Assembly (NCBI RefSeq): GCF_026130045.1
Contig: NZ_JAIBNX010000013.1
Location: 5,805-69,804 of the forward strand
Direction of reading: 5' to 3'
DNA from: Micromonospora sp. CPCC 205371
Lineage (GTDB): Bacteria > Actinomycetota > Actinomycetes > Mycobacteriales > Micromonosporaceae
Length of the DNA: 64,000 nucleotides
Shown: positions 1 to 9,428 of the stretch, piece by piece
How positions within the stretch are numbered: position 1 is the stretch's first letter
How the letters are laid out: the number at the start of each line of letters is the position of its first letter
Made by a program: the position numbers and the translations under genes
Notes under the pieces: model-generated
Told to the model about the DNA's origin: nothing
The model's input: only the letters and a program-made list of their open reading frames with translations
The model's database searches: none

Positions 1-116
1 GTCACGATCGTAAGAAGACAGCCGGCGCGCGTCTTACCTGATCCCTTCTATTCGGTGGCGCTTGTTCGGTTGCGTTTGGGGTGCCGGAACACACCTTCGA
101 TAAGGAGTGGAGGTCT

Positions 117-236
117 ATGCCGACCAGAACTACCGGCAGCAGGCTGTGGTCCCCGGCGGCTGAGGGCTTTGAAGAGCTCTGGTCAGTTAGCTGGCTAGGG
201 ACCGGCCGGCCGCAGTTGGAACGGCGTGCACGATGA
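117..236 (+). CDS. Possible 39-aa small ORF with a strong ribosome binding site
   Basis: An ATG preceded by two good Shine-Dalgarno motifs (AAGGAGTGGAGG, a few bases upstream) opens a 39-codon frame ending in TGA. A second short frame of about 30 codons (MMKTVTYLATLGRAPG...) starts on the overlapping ATGATGA. I recognise neither product. They may be a leader peptide pair or the relic of a decayed gene. The rest of bases 1-425 holds a weak GTAAGA/TCTTAC inverted repeat near base 10 that could be the terminator of a gene lying to the left, and nothing else I can support. Confidence 0.25.
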   Translation: MPTRTTGSRLWSPAAEGFEELWSVSWLGTGRPQLERRAR

Positions 237-425
237 TGAAGACGGTCACGTATTTGGCGACGCTGGGTCGAGCGCCGGGCGACGTTCTGTTACGAGGCCG
301 AGTCGGAGGACCACGTCATGGGTAGATGAAAAGATGCCCCGCGTCACCGACCCGCCCGGTGAACTGGGTCTTGTGGGTGACGGGGAAGATCGCCGACGTC
401 GGCGATGTTTCGGAGCCGCGGGCGG

Positions 426-1007
426 ATGACGATCGACCGCATGCAGAAAGCACCCGTTGTCTTTGTCCTCGCTCCCGCGCTCACAACCGTCTACGGCCTG
501 GTCCGGCTACTGGACGGCCTGGATGGGCAGTACGGTCCCGGTTTCCTCTGGACCCTGGGGCATTTCGCCTTCCTCGTTGCCCTGTTCCTCTTCGGGCTCG
601 TGGTGCTCGCCGGGCGCCGGATGATCGGCGGTGGCGTGGTGGCCACGACTGCCGCTGTCGCCGGTGTGGCCGGTCTGGTCTGTTCGATCGCTCAGATTGG
701 CATCGACATCGTGGTGGGGCTTGCGGCCGCCGACAAGGCCGCGATGCGGCAGATGTTCGGTGATGTGCAGGATGTGCCCGGTGTCGCGGTCGCCGTCTAC
801 GGGCCGGGGCCGGCGCTGTTCTATGTCGGGTTACTTGCGCTGGTCGTTCATCTTGCAGTGGTGCGGGCCGTCGCGGTGTGGGCTCCGGTGGCCCTGCTGC
901 TCGGCATCGGGGTCGCTGCGACCAGTCATGATCTGCTGCCGGTCGCCGGCCTGCTGATTCTGCTCGCGCTGGTACCCCTCGCCCGGCGGGCTCCCGCGTA
1001 CGCATGA
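426..1007 (+). CDS. Integral membrane protein of unknown function
   Basis: The 193-aa product is almost wholly hydrophobic, with about five or six predicted membrane helices (for example VVFVLAPALTTVYGLV near the N-terminus and LLGIGVAATSHDLLPVAGLL near the end). No family is recognised. I chose the ATG at 426 (MTIDRMQKAP) because it begins just before the first helix; an in-frame start at 405 would add seven polar residues. The stop codon overlaps the start of the histidine kinase gene by 4 nt, so it is probably the first gene of a three-gene operon and may be the sensed partner or an accessory of that two-component system. Confidence 0.72.
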   Translation: MTIDRMQKAPVVFVLAPALTTVYGLVRLLDGLDGQYGPGFLWTLGHFAFLVALFLFGLVVLAGRRMIGGGVVATTAAVAGVAGLVCSIAQIGIDIVVGLAAADKAAMRQMFGDVQDVPGVAVAVYGPGPALFYVGLLALVVHLAVVRAVAVWAPVALLLGIGVAATSHDLLPVAGLLILLALVPLARRAPAYA

Positions 1008-2122
1008 CAGCATGGCGCACCGTGTGGTTGGGTCGGTGGGCGCGCTCGCCGTGGTCGGATGTCGTGCTGGCGGTTTGTGCCGCGGTGGCTCAGCTCTGGC
1101 CGTTGATGTCCCGGGACGGTCCGTGGCACTGGTGGGGGTATGTCGCCGCCGCCGGTTCCGCATTGCCGCTGGTGGCGAGGCGGAGAGCGGCGTTGCCTGT
1201 GCTGCTGGTCAGTTACGCCTTCAGCGCTTCGTACGATCTGGTGGACGCCGTCGCGTCGCAGCCGCTCTGGTATGGGCCGCTCATCGCCCTCTACACGGTG
1301 TCCGCCCGGTCCGGGCGGTGGGTGCGGTGGGGTGCGCTCGTCGTCATCCTCGGCGGCGGGCTGCTCACGGTCGGGTCGTCGGATACCGCGCTTCGGGGTG
1401 TCGTCGTTTCCGTGACCGCGTACGCCTTGGGGAGGGCAGCGGCGGGTAGCAGGGCGCACACCGCCATCCTGGCGGAGCGTGCCGCGCGGCTTGAGCGGGA
1501 GCGGGTTCTGGAAGCCGAACGCGCTGCCGAGCGGGAGCGTGCCCGGATCGCCCGCGAAATGCACGACATTCTGGCGCACGCTGTGAGTCTCATGGTAGTG
1601 CAGGCGGAGGCGGGGCCGGTGGTGGTGCGTGCTGATCCGGAGCGGGCCGTCGCCACGTTCGACGCTATCGCCGCCGCCGGCCGGGATGCGATGGATCAGC
1701 TTCGTCGCATGCTTGTGGTGCTCCGGGAGGAGGGTTCGGGTGCTCGGCAGGCGGCCGTCGAGGATCTGCCCGAGCTGGTGCGGCAGGCGGCGGGGGCCGG
1801 TTTGGAGGTGGGCTACGAGGTGGCGGGCGAGCCCCGGCCGCTGCCGCCCGCCTTCGGGGTGGCCGTCTACCGGATCATCCAGGAGGCGCTCACGAACGTC
1901 GTCAAGCACGCTGGTGCGTCCCGCGCCGACGTGCGGCTGAGCTGGCAGGAGCAGGAGTTGGCGATCGAGATTCGGGACAACGGCCGGGGCGCCGGGGCCG
2001 GGCTGCCGTCCGGCGGTAACGGCCTGATCGGCATCCGGGAGCGCGCTGCCGCGTGCGGCGGGACCGCATCGGCCGGTTCGGGGCCTGCCGGCTTCACGGT
2101 ACGCGCGCGGCTGCCGCTGTGA
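1004..2122 (+). CDS. NarL-family sensor histidine kinase
   Basis: 372-aa membrane histidine kinase of the HisKA_3 type. The first ~145 residues form four to six membrane helices with short loops and no recognisable extracellular sensor, so it may sense membrane or intramembrane signals. A coiled linker rich in Arg/Glu leads to the phosphoacceptor box RIAREMHDILAHAVS (His at about residue 187), followed by a HATPase_c domain with the N box (EALTNVVKHA) and G boxes (DNGRGAG, GNGLIGIRER). It overlaps the preceding membrane protein and the following response regulator by 4 nt each, so the three are co-translated. The signal is unknown. Confidence 0.94.
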   Translation: MTAWRTVWLGRWARSPWSDVVLAVCAAVAQLWPLMSRDGPWHWWGYVAAAGSALPLVARRRAALPVLLVSYAFSASYDLVDAVASQPLWYGPLIALYTVSARSGRWVRWGALVVILGGGLLTVGSSDTALRGVVVSVTAYALGRAAAGSRAHTAILAERAARLERERVLEAERAAERERARIAREMHDILAHAVSLMVVQAEAGPVVVRADPERAVATFDAIAAAGRDAMDQLRRMLVVLREEGSGARQAAVEDLPELVRQAAGAGLEVGYEVAGEPRPLPPAFGVAVYRIIQEALTNVVKHAGASRADVRLSWQEQELAIEIRDNGRGAGAGLPSGGNGLIGIRERAAACGGTASAGSGPAGFTVRARLPL

Positions 2123-2775
2123 CCCGGGTAGTGGTCGCAGACGACCAGGAACTGGTGCGCGCCGGCTTCGCGATGATCCTGGACGCGCAGGCCGACATCG
2201 AGGTGGTCGCCGAGGCGGGTGACGGCTTCCAGGCGGTCGCCGCCGTACGGGATCATCGCCCCGACGTGGCGTTGCTCGACATCCGGATGCCGGGCATGGA
2301 CGGCATCGAAGCCGCCCGGATCATCGGCGCCGAGACCGACTGCCGGGTCGTCATGCTGACCACCTTCGACCAGGACGACCACGTGTTCGACGCGCTGCGG
2401 GCCGGCGCCAGCGGCTTCCTGCTCAAGGATGTGCGGCGCGATGACCTCGTGCACGCCGTCCGCGTGGTGACAAAGGGGGAATCGTTGCTCGCACCGTCGG
2501 TGACCCGGCGGCTGGTGGAGCAGTTCACCACGGGCGGCGCAGCCCGCCCGCTGCCCGCGGAGCGGCTGTCCACGCTGACCAGCCGCGAGCGCGAGACGCT
2601 GCGGATGCTCGCGGAGGGAATGTCCAATCCGGAGATTGCCGCCGCCATGGTGGTCAGCACGCACACTGCGAAGACGCACGTCAGCAACGTGCTCACCAAG
2701 CTCGGCCTGCGCGATCGGGTGCAGGCCGTGATCGCGGCGTACGAGACCGGCCTGGTCGTGCCCGGGCAGAAGTAG
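2119..2775 (+). CDS. LuxR/NarL-family response regulator
   Basis: 218-aa response regulator. The receiver domain has the acidic pair VVADDQE, the phosphoacceptor Asp in LLDIRMPG and a conserved Lys in FLLKD. It is followed by a LuxR-type helix-turn-helix (LTSRERETLRMLAEGMSNPEIA... to about residue 205). I place the start at the GTG at 2119, inside the GTGA overlap with the kinase stop; the frame is open further upstream but that part is the kinase tail read out of frame. It is the cognate regulator of the preceding kinase; target genes are not evident. Confidence 0.95.
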   Translation: MTRVVVADDQELVRAGFAMILDAQADIEVVAEAGDGFQAVAAVRDHRPDVALLDIRMPGMDGIEAARIIGAETDCRVVMLTTFDQDDHVFDALRAGASGFLLKDVRRDDLVHAVRVVTKGESLLAPSVTRRLVEQFTTGGAARPLPAERLSTLTSRERETLRMLAEGMSNPEIAAAMVVSTHTAKTHVSNVLTKLGLRDRVQAVIAAYETGLVVPGQK

Positions 2776-2849
2776 CCCGGGCAGTCGTCAGGCGAATTCG
2801 CGGTGCTGCAGCTTCGCGCGCCGGCCGCCCGCGTGATGCCACATGATGC

Positions 2850-3168
2850 CCTCGTGTAACGACCTCGTCGAGATCACCTCAGTGACGTTCGCCAGCGAAA
2901 AGAGCCAGGTACAGCTGCGGATCACCGACAGCAAGAACCACCCTGGCACGACGAGGTCACCGTGGAAGAGGTGGACGCGCACCACGCAAGGATGCAGCAG
3001 CGGGTGACGGCCACCGCCGAGGTCATAGTCGAGGCACTGACCCGGCACGGCCTACAGCTACGCACCAAGGACGACCAGGTCGCCACAGTCTCCAAAGTCG
3101 CGGAACGCGCCGGGGGACGGTGTTCGTGGTTCGCCCACCTCGCCAGCGAACGCCCTAAACGTCGATGA
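2850..3168 (+). pseudogene. Decayed gene remnant
   Basis: Two stretches have coding-like composition but lie in different frames: CNDLVEITSVTFASEKSQ... up to about 2950, then HDEVTVEEVDAHHARMQQ... ending SERPKRR at 3168. Neither has a convincing start or ribosome binding site. I see no recognisable domain. This looks like the frame-broken residue of one gene rather than two small genes. The surrounding gap 2776-3420 otherwise shows nothing I can support. Confidence 0.25.
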
Positions 3169-3420
3169 ACGTCGTTGGTCAGGGCGGTGTTACCGGCTGC
3201 CGAGGGCCGACGAACTCCCTAGGTCAACTCCTTGGCGTTGGTTTTTCGCTGGAGTCCGAGGCCCACACGGCGGCCGCCTTGAAGACGTACAGAAACTTTG
3301 AACCACTTCCGTTCGGCAACTGCCTGTGCTCCGTCGGGAGATGCGCGACAGTGGTTCATGATCGGTCAGTCTGGCCGGCCACCGAGGCTAAATGTCGGTG
3401 GCCGGGGGCAGGATGCTCGC

Positions 3421-3954
3421 ATGACTGTTCTACTGCTCGGTGACAGCAACCTCGTCCTGCTCCAGAACCAGCACCCGGACCTGATGCAGCTCGCCTTCGG
3501 TGCCGATGTCGAGTCTCGGGCTGTTGGTGGCGCCTGGTCGGGGTCCCTGCGCGGCCAGGTCGGCGATCGGAATCCGGCGGCGTATGACGCGGTCGTGCTG
3601 TCGATCGGGAGTAGCGATAGCCATCCCGACTACTCGAGCTCCCCAGACCTCTTCCGAGCGAACGTGACCCGAGAGCTGGAACGCGGGGGTAGGTGGGTCG
3701 CCCTCGTGCCGCCGGGCGTGGCTCGCGCGCACGGGCCGTTCGACACCGGCGAGGTCAACGCCCTGATCAAGGAGTACGCCGCGGTGCTGGCCGAGCTGGT
3801 CACGACGCATGGCGGTACGGCGATCGAGGTGCGGGCGGTGACCGACCGGCTCGGGCCGGCCGCGTTCGACCCCGACGGCAGGCACCTGTCGCGCGCGACC
3901 TACGAGGCCCTGGTACCGCAGATCGCCGCAGCGCTCGACACCATGTCCCGGTGA
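3421..3954 (+). CDS. SGNH/GDSL-like hydrolase
   Basis: 177-aa protein with a compact SGNH fold signature. GDSN at residues 7-10 is block I with the probable nucleophilic Ser. VVLSIGSSDSHPD occupies the position of block III (GxND in most members; here GSSD). DPDGRHLS near residue 153 is block V and carries the Asp and His of the triad. No signal peptide is visible, so it is probably cytoplasmic. The substrate cannot be told; families of this type deacylate or de-esterify sugars, lipids or small metabolites. The ATG at 3421 was chosen because the GDSN block follows at once; the frame is open upstream but shows no family features. It stands alone between weakly coding regions. Confidence 0.83.
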   Translation: MTVLLLGDSNLVLLQNQHPDLMQLAFGADVESRAVGGAWSGSLRGQVGDRNPAAYDAVVLSIGSSDSHPDYSSSPDLFRANVTRELERGGRWVALVPPGVARAHGPFDTGEVNALIKEYAAVLAELVTTHGGTAIEVRAVTDRLGPAAFDPDGRHLSRATYEALVPQIAAALDTMSR

Positions 3955-4264
3955 CCGGTCAGCCGGCCCGATAACGTCCCGCCGGCACACGACGACCGGC
4001 CCCTGCTCGGGAACGCCGAGCCACGGACCTTCGGCCGCGTGTGAAGGAGCCGAACGTTGTCCGGCAACGTCGTCTGCGCGCAGAGTGTCGATTTCGATGC
4101 TCAACTCCAGGATGACCTGGGCGTAGGTGTTGACCCTCTCGGTCAGTTCGGTGTTGTCGGCCCGGTGGTCTCGGCGCCGTGCAACACGACAGGGATATGG
4201 GCCCGACGTGGCCCGTGCCGTGTGATGCGTCGCTGTTCGTGTTTGGACGCTCGCCGGATCCGGG
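3955..4264 (+). other. Intergenic stretch, no gene seen
   Basis: About 310 bases between the SGNH hydrolase and the end of the convergently oriented MFS gene. Short open frames exist on both strands but none has a ribosome binding site or family signature, and I see no clear terminator hairpin. Confidence 0.4.
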
Positions 4265-5476
4265 CTACTTCTCCGTCGAATCGCTCATGTGGCGGATTTC
4301 GCGGTTGAACTGGGTGGCTAGGGCGATGAGTGCGGTTGTCCCGGCGAATGTTCCGAACGTTGCGCTGCGGCCGGCCCACTGGAACATGGCGCCGCCGGCG
4401 AGTGGGCCCAGCGGCGCTACGCACCCGGCCACGAGCATGGCCGCGCTGATCACGCGGCCCTGTAGGTGCGGCGGTGTCACGCCTATCTGGGCCGCGACCA
4501 GCATCGCGTTCGCGGGGGTCGCCACAAAATAGACCACGCCGAGCAGCGCACCCACCAGGTGGATCTGCGGTAGGACCGCCATCAGCGTTAGGCAGCCGAC
4601 GCTGGTCCAGCCGAAGCACACGATCAGTCCAGTGGGGGAGACTCGGCGGTGAATGCGGGGTGCTGCCCAGGCGCCGAGCAGGCCACCAACGCCCGCGATG
4701 GCCAGGGCCGCTCCCACGTGCAGGGCCGGCGTGTCCTGCGCCGCCGCGGCGGCGACGATCACCAGGCCGAGCCCGGCGAAGACGAACTGGAACGCCGCGG
4801 CGACCAGCAGCGTGGCGCGCAGGAAGCGGCTGGACCACAGGTACCGCAGCTCGACGATCACCTGCGTCCATAGCGGCGCTGACTTGTCCCGTGCGCCGTC
4901 GCCCAGCCGGCCGCGGACCAGCGTGGCGGTGACCGCGGTGACCGCATAGGCCACCGCTTGGGCGCCTACCGGAGCCACAGGGCCGAGCCCGTAGAGCCAG
5001 CCGCCCAGCGGCTGCCCGCCAAGGCCGGCGATGTGGCCGCGGGCCTCGTTCTGGGCCAGCGCGTGCGGTAGTTGCTCGGCTGGCACCACTTTGCGTACCG
5101 CGATCGTCTGGGCCGGCTCCGCGCACACCTGGCACGCGGCGCCGATCATGGCCGTGGCCACCAGGTGCGCCAGCGTCAGCCGCTCCAGAAATACCGCCGC
5201 AACCAGCGTGCCGGTGACCACCGCGCGTACCAACTCGGGCCAGATCAGCAGCGGCCGAAGCGGCCACCGGTCCGCGAGCGCACCACCGGGCAGCCGCAAC
5301 AGCGTGCCGGTGGCCATCCCCGCGAACGCCACCACGCCGGCAGCCGCGGCCGAGCCGGTGGCGAACAACGCCAAGAATGGATAGGCGATCGCCGCCACAC
5401 TGCCGCCCAGCGCCGCCGCGACCTGCCCCGACCACAGGAGCACAAAGTCGCGGTTGCGCCGCAGCGGCGTGGACAT
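4265..5476 (-). CDS. MFS transporter (EntS/MFS_3-like exporter)
   Basis: 403-aa protein with about 12 membrane helices, opening LRRNRDFVLLWSGQVAAALGGSVAAIAYPFLAL, the typical first helix of the MFS_3 (enterobactin exporter-like) branch. The loop between helices 2 and 3 carries GGALADRWPLRPLL, a form of the MFS motif A (GxLaDrxGrkxxl). These proteins export siderophores, antibiotics or other small molecules by proton antiport. No biosynthetic neighbour indicates a substrate. The start at 5476 lies directly before the first helix. It is transcribed alone. Confidence 0.9.
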   Translation of the reverse strand: MSTPLRRNRDFVLLWSGQVAAALGGSVAAIAYPFLALFATGSAAAAGVVAFAGMATGTLLRLPGGALADRWPLRPLLIWPELVRAVVTGTLVAAVFLERLTLAHLVATAMIGAACQVCAEPAQTIAVRKVVPAEQLPHALAQNEARGHIAGLGGQPLGGWLYGLGPVAPVGAQAVAYAVTAVTATLVRGRLGDGARDKSAPLWTQVIVELRYLWSSRFLRATLLVAAAFQFVFAGLGLVIVAAAAAQDTPALHVGAALAIAGVGGLLGAWAAPRIHRRVSPTGLIVCFGWTSVGCLTLMAVLPQIHLVGALLGVVYFVATPANAMLVAAQIGVTPPHLQGRVISAAMLVAGCVAPLGPLAGGAMFQWAGRSATFGTFAGTTALIALATQFNREIRHMSDSTEK

Positions 5477-5787
5477 GATCCGAACCTATCCACGCGGTGA
5501 TGGCGTCCAACCCCTACCGCGTTTCGCCCAGCGCGTAGCCAACCGTATCCAGATCCGCCTATCCAACCGCGCGACAACTACGGACGGTCCGGGCCAGCCC
5601 ACCACCGGCGCACATCTGAGGCCGACCGCCTTCAGGATTGCCTGTCGTGCAGGTGGGCGAGTGCCCGGCAGTGGCCTGGCGCCGTCGTCCCGTGCGGCGA
5701 GGTCTGACCAGCCCAGAGCCTATAGCAGTCCCACGGGGTGTCAGACGGCCACGGCGCGTTCAGCCCGAGTTCCTCGACGGACTTGGG
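5477..5787 (-). other. Intergenic stretch, no gene seen
   Basis: About 310 bases between the 3' end of the carboxylesterase gene and the MFS start, both on the minus strand. It should contain the MFS promoter and the esterase terminator, but no strong hairpin or consensus promoter stands out. Confidence 0.4.
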
Positions 5788-7371
5788 TCAGCGGGGGAGA
5801 CCGCTCCAGAGGTCGCAGCGGTGGTCGGCCGCGTACGGTGTCGGGGCTATGCCGCTGGTCGACAGTTCGGTCACGGTGCCTGTGGACCCGAACTCGGCCC
5901 AGGGCGGCTGGCCCATGCGGCTCGGTTCGCCGGTGCGAGCGAACGCCGACCAGTAGCCGATGATCGTTGCCGACAGCCGCTCCTGCTCGGAGGTGAGCGT
6001 GGGGTAGGGGTCCCAGGCGGTGTTGAGGTCCCACAGGTAGGGCAGGTCCAGGCCATGGTAGGAGCCCATGGGGAAACCGGGGAAGCCGTCGGCGACCTGT
6101 CCGCTGTCTTCGGCAAACTCGTACACGTAAACCGGCTGATGGACGGCGGCGGCCTCGGCGGTGCGCAACACCGGGCATGCGCCGATGAACCCGCCCCAGT
6201 CGGTGAGGACGGCCGCCAGCGCGAGCGCCGGGCTGTCGTGGTGGGCGACCGGATACGCGGCGAGGACGGCGCCCGCCTGGTCACCGAATGTCTCGATCAT
6301 CATCGCGCGGTACCGCTCAGCGGTCAGCGCGCCTTCATCCGAGACGAACGCCCGCATCTCGTCGCGCACGCCACCGATCAGCAGCGGCACGCGCGCGGCG
6401 GATCCGTTGCCCAACGCCTCACCTGGCTGCTGTGGCAGCACCCACGTCCCCGCTACCGGGTTCCAGGGCCGGTCGCTCACCCGGCCGGTGAGCTCCCAGC
6501 CGACGCCCGAGAGCACTGCGAGCAGCTCAGCCGGACTGCGCTCGCGCAGGCACCGGGCGACATCGGCGGCCGTGGCGCAGCCGAGTTCCTCGGTGGCGCG
6601 GGCACCGAACGCCTGTGCCACGTCCAGGGTGGGCACCTGGTTCTCACAGGCGCCGCTCTGCGCGATGGCCCGCTGGAACAGGCCACGCGAGATCGGCGAC
6701 GCGAGCTGGGCGCATACCGCGCGGGCGCCGGCGGACTGGCCGGCCAGCGTCACGTTGTGCGGGTCGCCGCCGAAGCGGGCGGCGTTGTCGCGCACCCAGC
6801 GTAGGGCGGCGGCCTGGTCCATCAGTCCGTAGTTACCGCCGCTGGTGTCGAGCGCCGGCGAGGAGAGGAAGCCCAGTGCGCCGAGGCGGTAGTTCACCGT
6901 GACGACCATTAGACGCCCGGAGGTGGCGAGCCGTGCGCCGTCGTACTCCCGCGCCGCGCCGGAGACGAAGCCGCCGCCGTGTAGCCACACCAACACCGGC
7001 AACCGCTCCCGGGGCCGCACATCCCGGGGAACGGTGACGCCGAGGTAGAGGCAGTCCTCCGCACCGAGGATTCCCTGCATCCCTCGCTGGGGGCAGGGAG
7101 TGCTCTGTGTCGTGGCGTCGCGGACGCCGGCCCAGGGCCGCGGACGGACAGGCGGTCGCCACCGGTGCTCTCCGACTGGGGGCGCCGCGTACGGGATGGC
7201 CGAGTAGGAAACGTGGTCGTCGGCGACGTTGCCGCGCAGCCACCCGGAGTCGACCCTGACCACGCCCGGGTCCGGTGGATGGGAGCCGGCCGGCGCCGGG
7301 AGAGCGACGAGGGCCGTCGCCGCGACTGCGGCGGACGCGATCAGGGACCGGGCCAGAGTGCGAATCGCCAT
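5788..7371 (-). CDS. Secreted type B carboxylesterase/lipase
   Basis: 527-aa member of the carboxylesterase type B (COesterase) family, the usual length. A Sec signal peptide (Arg-containing start, hydrophobic ASAAVAATALVALPAPAGS) ends near residue 30, so it is exported. Visible features are the oxyanion-hole region LVWLHGGGFVSGA, the nucleophile elbow LAGQSAGA (Gln in place of the commoner Glu before Ser), EDCLYLGV with its conserved Cys, a likely acidic triad member in GGVRDEMRAFV, and the His in YHGLDLPYLW. It probably hydrolyses carboxylic esters outside the cell; the natural substrate is unknown. It is monocistronic. Confidence 0.93.
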   Translation of the reverse strand: MAIRTLARSLIASAAVAATALVALPAPAGSHPPDPGVVRVDSGWLRGNVADDHVSYSAIPYAAPPVGEHRWRPPVRPRPWAGVRDATTQSTPCPQRGMQGILGAEDCLYLGVTVPRDVRPRERLPVLVWLHGGGFVSGAAREYDGARLATSGRLMVVTVNYRLGALGFLSSPALDTSGGNYGLMDQAAALRWVRDNAARFGGDPHNVTLAGQSAGARAVCAQLASPISRGLFQRAIAQSGACENQVPTLDVAQAFGARATEELGCATAADVARCLRERSPAELLAVLSGVGWELTGRVSDRPWNPVAGTWVLPQQPGEALGNGSAARVPLLIGGVRDEMRAFVSDEGALTAERYRAMMIETFGDQAGAVLAAYPVAHHDSPALALAAVLTDWGGFIGACPVLRTAEAAAVHQPVYVYEFAEDSGQVADGFPGFPMGSYHGLDLPYLWDLNTAWDPYPTLTSEQERLSATIIGYWSAFARTGEPSRMGQPPWAEFGSTGTVTELSTSGIAPTPYAADHRCDLWSGLPR

Positions 7372-7622
7372 GTCACCAAGTCTTGGCGGCCAGGGTTCTC
7401 GGCACGTCCGCGTACCGGCGTAACCTCCGCTACGTCAGCACGCGTACGCGCCGCCGGCACCAGCGGCACAAGGGCACCGCCAACGCTGAGCCCCGGCTCG
7501 ACCGCGCCAGCGCCGAGCGGCGTTGTTTCCCGCGATCGACGTGCACTGCTCCAGCACCCGCACGGACCGTCTCCTGCTCGGCGCGGAGTCGCGGCTGACG
7601 CCTCCGTGGCCACCCGGCGCAC

Positions 7623-9428
7623 TCATGACGCCGCACGCACGATCAGATCGTGCATGCGACGCCGGGTGAGCTCCATGCGGATGCGCCGGTCGCTGCGGGG
7701 ATCGGTCGTGGTGGGCGCGATGGGCTCGCTGAGGACGATGACCATCGTGGGTTTGCAGCGGAACACTCGCCCCATCCCGGTTGGCGGGGTGAAACGGATG
7801 GACAGCGGCACGACCGGTACGCGGGCCTGCGCGGCGAGATGGAACGCGCCCCGCTTGAAGTCGCGCAGGCTCGTGTCGTACGGCTTCAGCTCTCCCTCGG
7901 GGAAGAAGTGCACGATTCGTCCCTTGGCGAGGAAGAGCTCCATCTCGGAGAAGAAGGCTGGCAGCCCCGCCGGCGTGGACGGTACCGCGACACCACCCAG
8001 CAACCTCACCAGCCCCCCGTACCAGCGGTTCTGGAGATTTATCGGTGCCGAGGTGAAGACGACCCTGCGCGGAAACAAGGCGAGGGCGACGAGTGCGCTG
8101 TCGAGCATATGCACGTGGTTGCATACCGTGAGTGCGCCGCCGGCTCGCGGAAGCCGGCGCCGGCCTTCGATGCGGACCCCGAGGATTACGCGCGTCCAGA
8201 GGAAGAGCGCCGGAACCGCTATCACGTAATAGAAGGCGGTCGACAACAGCCTGTAGAGCCAGCCGGCGTATCCGGCCGGTGCCTCCGGCGCGCGATCTGC
8301 CCGCGCATAGACCCTCTCGATCGCCTTGATGCTCCGGTCGAGCGCGTAGAGCTTCCCGTACCGGGCGTAGGTGTCCGACAGGGTATCGAGGGCCGCTGGA
8401 TGGTCGATCCAGCCGTCGATCCGTTCGGCGAGCGATGACGGGTCACCGGAACGGAACAGGTTCCACGGCCCGAGCGCGAACTGGCCGGTCGCGCTTCGCC
8501 GGCTATCGGAGATGACCGGTACGAGCCCGCAGGAGAACGCCTCCATGCAGGAAAGCCCTTCGATTTCGACATCGGACGCGTGCACGTAGAGGTCACACCT
8601 ACGGATGAGTCCAATGAGCTCTTTTTGCGAGTAGTAGCCGAACTGTGCCGGATTCGGGAGCCTCGAGGCCATCCGGCGCAGGCGCATCTCCCATGGGCCG
8701 TGGCCCGCGAACTGCAACTGGATGCGTGCGGCGTGGCGCGATCGCTGGACGGCCCGGATCAGAACATCCTGCCGCTTCTCCGGGGAGAAACGGCCCACCA
8801 TGAGTATCCGGAACGGCTCATCGGCCTCTCGTGCTCGGGCAGGTCCCGGCTGGAAGCTACTGTCCACGCCGTTGGAGATGACGTGGAGCCGAGCCCGGTA
8901 GCCATGCCGGCGCAACTGCGCCGCGATGAACGTGGATGGACAGTGGATGTCGGCGAAACGTCCGTAGAACGCGAGGCGCAGCAGGATGTACACCACATGC
9001 GCGGCCGGGGGGAACCAGCCCAGACCAATGTTGTAGGTGATGTTTTCAGGCTGAATGTGGAATGCGGCGATGGCGGGCACCCCGAGCTGGCGTGCGATCC
9101 GCTCCGCGGCACGACCCAGCGGCCACGGTTGGTAGATGTGGACGACGTCGGCACCCTTGATCGCCGTGACCAGCACCTCTTGGACGGGCTTGGCGAACAG
9201 GGTGCTCTGGCGATGGGCGAGTCGGCTCGCGATCGGCACCACGAGTTCCGGAACGTAGAACATCTCGGGGCCCTCCGGCCCCTGCCCGGCCGTGCCGCCC
9301 GGTTCGCCGTACGAGACGACGCGCACCGTGTGCCCCCGCGAGACGAGAGCGGCGGCGAACCGCGTCGCCGACATGGTCGTGCCGTTGTTGTTGACATTGA
9401 ACGTGTCGGTGACCAGTGTGATGATCAT
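7623..9428 (-). CDS. GT4 glycosyltransferase fused to PlsC-like acyltransferase
   Basis: 601-aa bifunctional protein. Residues 1 to about 375 are a GT-B glycosyltransferase of family 4: an N-terminal donor-independent half beginning MIITLVTDTFNVNNNGTTMSA and a C-terminal half with FRILMVGRFSPEKRQDVLI and an E-x7-E-type region (DVEIEGLSCMEAF). After a hydrophobic segment (FYYVIAVPALFLWTRV, ~395-412) comes a 1-acylglycerol-3-phosphate acyltransferase domain with the HX4D catalytic motif (NHVHMLDS), and the FPEGEL motif. The two activities acting on one membrane product suggest synthesis of an acylated glycolipid such as a phosphatidylinositol-mannoside-like or diacyl-sugar lipid; that is inference. 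It is single-gene and divergent from the fibronectin protein. Confidence 0.92.
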   Translation of the reverse strand: MIITLVTDTFNVNNNGTTMSATRFAAALVSRGHTVRVVSYGEPGGTAGQGPEGPEMFYVPELVVPIASRLAHRQSTLFAKPVQEVLVTAIKGADVVHIYQPWPLGRAAERIARQLGVPAIAAFHIQPENITYNIGLGWFPPAAHVVYILLRLAFYGRFADIHCPSTFIAAQLRRHGYRARLHVISNGVDSSFQPGPARAREADEPFRILMVGRFSPEKRQDVLIRAVQRSRHAARIQLQFAGHGPWEMRLRRMASRLPNPAQFGYYSQKELIGLIRRCDLYVHASDVEIEGLSCMEAFSCGLVPVISDSRRSATGQFALGPWNLFRSGDPSSLAERIDGWIDHPAALDTLSDTYARYGKLYALDRSIKAIERVYARADRAPEAPAGYAGWLYRLLSTAFYYVIAVPALFLWTRVILGVRIEGRRRLPRAGGALTVCNHVHMLDSALVALALFPRRVVFTSAPINLQNRWYGGLVRLLGGVAVPSTPAGLPAFFSEMELFLAKGRIVHFFPEGELKPYDTSLRDFKRGAFHLAAQARVPVVPLSIRFTPPTGMGRVFRCKPTMVIVLSEPIAPTTTDPRSDRRIRMELTRRRMHDLIVRAAS

